From the NCBI RefSeq assembly GCF_032062135.1, contig NC_092858.1:170111889-170175888 (forward strand): DNA of 64,000 nucleotides, read 5' to 3'. Below are positions 59,983 to 64,000 of this stretch, one piece after another (position 1 is the stretch's first letter; every line of letters starts with the position of its first letter). The translations under genes and the position numbers were made by a program. This DNA comes from Pyxicephalus adspersus (taxonomy: Eukaryota > Chordata > Amphibia > Anura > Pyxicephalidae). The notes under the pieces are model-generated. The model saw nothing but the letters and a program-made list of their open reading frames with translations, was not told the origin of the DNA and made no database searches.

Positions 59983-62900
59983 ACAGAAAGACATAGACAA
60001 TAGGTTATACAATGGCTTTATAATTGCAACATTGTAATTGAATTATTATACATATGCCTGATTAATGAAAAATATGTTAAAAACAAACTTAATATATCAA
60101 TGTTACTGTCATTTATTTACAAATGTAATTGAATGAATAGAATGGTGGTAATATTTTTAAAGACCCCCAAAACAAGAACAGGAGAGGTGATAATGGCTGA
60201 ATCCCCTGGATCACCCAGAAGCAAGAAATCTAGACATTTCTGATAGCAGCATATGCATTGCTCTACTTAATCTATTGATAAGCAGTTTAATGTGGAATGG
60301 AAGTTGCTCTTTCAAAAAACTTATTTCCAATACAACAATCAGTTTTTCATATACCTCTGCAAAGCCGTTTATTCCTTGCTGGGGAGATGGGTTAGCTGAC
60401 AATTTGGAGCATGTTCTGCAAAAAAAATTTAAAAAATAATATAACTTCTCTAAACAATGTTTTCTAAAAGTAAGATCATGAAAGCTGATATGCACAGCTA
60501 GGACCCCTTTGGTACTGACTCGGCATATGGAGCTTTTCAGACACCATCTGACTAGCTCTCTAGATAGTTAGCTCCCACTACATTACCGTCACTACGGGAA
60601 TTTCTTCAGGTGAATCTGCGGCTCACTTAAGGACCTGTTACTGTGAAATGGCATGTCGTGGGAGAATCTACAACCATACATACCCAAGTATAAACCAAGA
60701 TTTCCCCCCCCCCCTAAAATTCCATTACATAAGGTATGATTTATACTCGGCTCACTCCAGTTGATGACAATGTTTCCTCACATACCGTGGAAGAATTCTA
60801 TTCAATTTTGAGTCACACTTCATTCTATAGGTGTTTTCAATTGCAGTATATTGGATGTTTATTTATTTTTGCCTATTTGACTGGTGCTTCTTGATTTTAT
60901 TATTTTCAATACATAGATTTTACTCCGATGTTATTGCCAGAAGAAGCACTTTTACTGGTGAAATGTGCTGGGTATTCCACAAGGAGGGTTTCTCAAATGT
61001 TATGAGATGTTGTTAAGAGGCTAGCAAGTTTTGAAATATGGAATTTTGTTTATGTTAACTGTTTGTCCATATATGTGAATCTAAGTGACTATCGGTCTTC
61101 ACAAGCGCACCCCCCAAAGAGAGATGGGCCGGTGACCCTAGTCGCCACCGGACTACTTAGCTGCAAGGGGAACAACCAGGGGGAAACAGCAGGTCGTGGC
61201 CCCTAGGCTCTTCCCACCGGGGGGGTGACACTGATCAGAAGGCTTTCACTTGAGAATGGTCAAGGCGGGCAGGCGGCAGGCGAGGCGAGGTCAGGTAACA
61301 GGCTGAGGTCAGGGCAGGTGGCGGGCAAGGCAAAGGTCAGGTAACAGGCCAGACACAGAGAATCTAAACAAATGACTAGATGGCAGAGTGAAAGGAAGTG
61401 ACCTGAGGATCTGGCAACCTGAGTCTGGAACTAGAGAGGTTTAAAAAGGCCCGGGAGCTAATGGCAGGAGAGGACAAACAATCTGTAGATTGTTTGCAGC
61501 ATTTATTCCAAAATCCCCTTTAGCTGTGCACAGCCTCAGATTCTGTGCAGGGGATGCCGAGAATTGTGTAAAATTCATGGCAACGGGGATGCAGGTGATG
61601 CTGCAGCATGCTGAGCATATGATTTGCGGATGGGGTGGTAACAGTTGGTTTTATCCTGTATGACTAATAAAGTATATGTTTGATTTTTTTAATATTTATG
61701 ATGTAAACGACAAATTTGGTAACCATAAAACCCTCATTAAATAGCTAAAAATGTATTGATTTTAGAAGTAACAATTTTTTGTATTTAAGACTTGAGATTT
61801 GAGAGTTTGTTAAACAATTTACATGAGGACACATCGCCATCTTCTGGTGGCCAACAATAACGCACATAGAAACATTTAGGAGCAAGTGACCCATCATAAG
61901 TTTTGTGAATGAGCAAATATATATTTGGGGCACCACAGCACAAAGCTAATTAGCCCCCTTAATGTGAAAATATTGATACTTGTTATCCCTTCTATCTGCA
62001 ACTTGTTATGTTTTGGGGAATTAAATTTTAATAACAGCTTTGAGGGTCCCCTGAGTACCCTGAAAATTTCACATTTCTATAACAATTGGTGTAGGAGATA
62101 TGAAGGTTTATACATGGGAATAATGACAGCTGCATGGACACAGACACAGCTCTCATGCTTCTGCTGCTGGGATTATCTCCCAGTACAAGGTGGGCGGCAA
62201 GCAGTCATAGCTGATTTCAAGGTCTATGGGCCACACCCACTCTCACAGAGATAACACTGAGCATGCTCAGGAAGCTCCCTCTTATAGCAATATATAGGAA
62301 ATTGGTCATCGCCATCTTCTGGTGGCCAACAATAACGCACAAAGAAAACATTTAGGAGCAAGTGACCCATCATAAAAAACTTATAAATACAAAATACTTG
62401 TAAACCTTTAAAAAAAGGAGAAATGAAAGATACACAGACTGATTGGTTTTATATTTTCCCTCTAAATAAATGTTTTAAGAATAAAACAACATGAATGTAT
62501 TTAAGTTAATTTTATTGGTATTTCTATTGATTACTGTTTTAAATGATAGCAGAGACAGCTGCATTTTGTACCTTGGGCTTTTACTTGGGGAAAAGCATTT
62601 TTCTATTAAAAAAGTGTCATGCAGGCACAGGAGTGATGTGAGCCCAGAAAAGGTGCAAAGTCTAAGCAGTAACCTGGTCTTTTCCAGAGCCTCTAGTTGT
62701 GAAAATTTTACACTACTAGTTACTGGTTGCAGTCCTTGGGCACACCAGGATGGGCAGGATAATGCACAGTACCATATAATTAGGCAAGAGAATTGTCAAG
62801 GAATGCCCGGGTCTAGGCAGGCAAAAAAAGCAAGAAAGATCAGGGACAAGCCAAGGGTCAAGAACCAGAAATACAGCAAATAGACACTGGTGACACGGGG

Positions 62901-63601
62901 GCCTCCGCGGATGCAGGAGAACACAAAAGACACATGAAGCAATAGGAGGCACAGGTTACAGGGGGGACACAGGGATCACTGCAGACTCAGAGGAACACTG
63001 GAACAACGTAAGTAAACAGGCAGGAAAACCCCAGACGTAACAATAAAGGGTTAAGACAGGAACTGGACAGGGAGAGCACTGAATTAAACAGCGGGTTTAG
63101 ATCAGACGATCAGCAGCGCAAGGGTGCTCGGCACTAGTGGAAACATGTTGCACGAATGCTGATTGCTCTGTCTGAGCTAGCCAAATAGCCAGGGATGATT
63201 AAAAGGCTATTTCCTGATTGGCCGGCGGGATGGGGGAAACTGAAAAACTTGGGAGTACAGGTATGTCCAGGTCAGTATTTCCCACATGCAAAGAAGAGAG
63301 GCACCTGCACTTTAGAGAGGAAGGTAAATGTGACAAAAAGTCACAAACCTTGGTTTATATTCAGATTTATTTACCAATTTATTTGAGTAAATATGGTATT
63401 TGAGTAATATTAGTAAATACTTGTCAAAGCAAATAGTAGCTTTTCCCAGGACATATTGTCTATCGTCAATAAATAATAAGTAATAATCGAGCTTAAAGAA
63501 ATACCTGACATGTTTTAGGATCCAATAGATAATACCCAGGGCCATAAAGAGAAGTAAGGTTAATCCCACACGGATGAAGAAAATAAATTCCCAGCCTCCG
63601 A
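59926..63601 (-). CDS. CD200R1: CD200R1-like receptor, unit M5 (3' part only)
   Basis: Exons in the window are membrane 63505-63601, juxtamembrane 60355-60415 and last 59926-59982. The leader, V and C2 exons must lie beyond the right edge. The membrane exon encodes GGWEFIFFIRVGLTLLLF and onward to WILKHVR, with Arg at CGT 63570-63572. The tail exon encodes TCSKLSANPSPQQGINGFAE. The last exon would read [18 protein letters not shown], but its acceptor CTAG is CTGT. The nearest AG, 5 nt inside, gives TRN-stop. Confidence 0.65.
61060..63250. repeat. Unclassified repeats in M5 intron 4
   Basis: A GC-rich block (61100-61640) has repeated GGTCAGGTAACAGGC-like units at about 61280-61350. A related GC-rich block lies at 62740-63240. 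61800-61890 and 62305-62400 are copies of one repeat ('catcttctggtggccaacaa'), with a relative in M4 near 45420-45530. No exon seen. Confidence 0.5.
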
Positions 63602-64000
63602 CTGTTAGGAACAAAAGTGTACAACAATTAGTTCATAGCAGTGAATTATCAAAGACAAAATTGGGGAACTCCCAGATCAGGTACTGACAGGCCCAGCTGT
63701 TATATGTGGCCACATTTATTTCTCTACTTACCCCAATTGCTATGGGTTGTTTTTTCATCTTGCCTCCTACCATTAGTATATGCGGCAAAAGGCCAGACAT
63801 GCGGCCAGCCTAGCCTGCTGCTTGAGCCCTGGTGTTTCTGAAGATTCCTACCTTTTCTCAAGTTATATCTGTCTGCAGTCTGCATGTAGTTTCCTTACGG
63901 TATCAAATATGTTTTCAAATAAAACAGACAGTAGATACATGTGCACAAAAAAAACATCTGATGAGTCTTCTACATCCAAAAACTAAAAACATACTTTTTC

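Noticed and set aside
60936..60975. Fourth hammerhead-like site
   Set aside because: The core reads CAGAAGA rather than CUGANGA and the stems do not pair convincingly. At best it is a decayed relative.

Overview
The window looks like vertebrate, most probably frog (anuran), nuclear DNA. It is AT-rich, its genes have short exons with GT-AG introns, and it is crowded with MITEs, a CR1/L2/Rex1-type LINE, a mariner remnant, Penelope-like repeats carrying hammerhead-like motifs, microsatellites, and one assembly gap (39263-39413). No organism name can be read directly; 'frog' is inferred from the protein family and repeat style. No bacterial operon, tRNA, rRNA or CRISPR array was seen.

The only recognisable host genes form an expanded cluster of CD200 receptor (CD200R1)-like immunoglobulin-superfamily genes. 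The exon plan is: leader (52 nt, phase 1); a V-type Ig exon (about 306 nt, four cysteines as in CD200R); a C2-type Ig exon (about 255 nt, core xCKAIxGFPAAxISWIP); a transmembrane exon (88-97 nt); a short juxtamembrane exon (55-61 nt); and a last exon carrying the CD200R tail tyrosine motif (EPYATF/Y). Two units lie on the + strand: A at 3.6-15.6 kb and B, a pseudogene, at 16.4-21.1 kb, with a 3' relic of a further unit before them. Five units lie on the - strand, read right to left: M5 at 63.6-59.9 kb, with its 5' part outside the window; M4 at 57.5-44.4 kb; M3 at 41.9-37.8 kb; M2, an orphan V-exon pseudogene, at 34.06-33.76 kb; and M1 at 32.06-24.06 kb. The two arrays face each other tail to tail across about 3 kb (21.1-24.0 kb).

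M1 is the only unit whose six exons all join in frame with GT-AG splice sites (283 codons plus stop). A is open in every exon, but its leader exon has lost its splice donor through a 5-bp deletion. M4 is open through the membrane, apart from a possible 1-nt homopolymer error in its leader, and then meets a stop in the juxtamembrane exon. M3 and B are pseudogenes.

The most interesting pattern is that both + strand units have Cys (TGT) at a position in the transmembrane segment where all four - strand units have Arg (CGT). A keeps the tail tyrosine motif. In the - strand units it is replaced by Cys (M1, M3), preceded by a stop (M4), or follows a mutated acceptor (M5). This is what an inhibitory/activating paired-receptor family would look like, the activating members pairing through a membrane arginine with an ITAM adaptor. 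The function is inferred.

Other points: every paralogue that reaches that intron has a 'CAGTACAGACC...' minisatellite between the C2 and membrane exons, always in the same orientation relative to the gene. An alternative hydrophobic terminal exon is possible in A. The juxtamembrane exon of A is duplicated by a 2.5-kb tandem duplication. The M1 promoter has been duplicated with an internal inversion.
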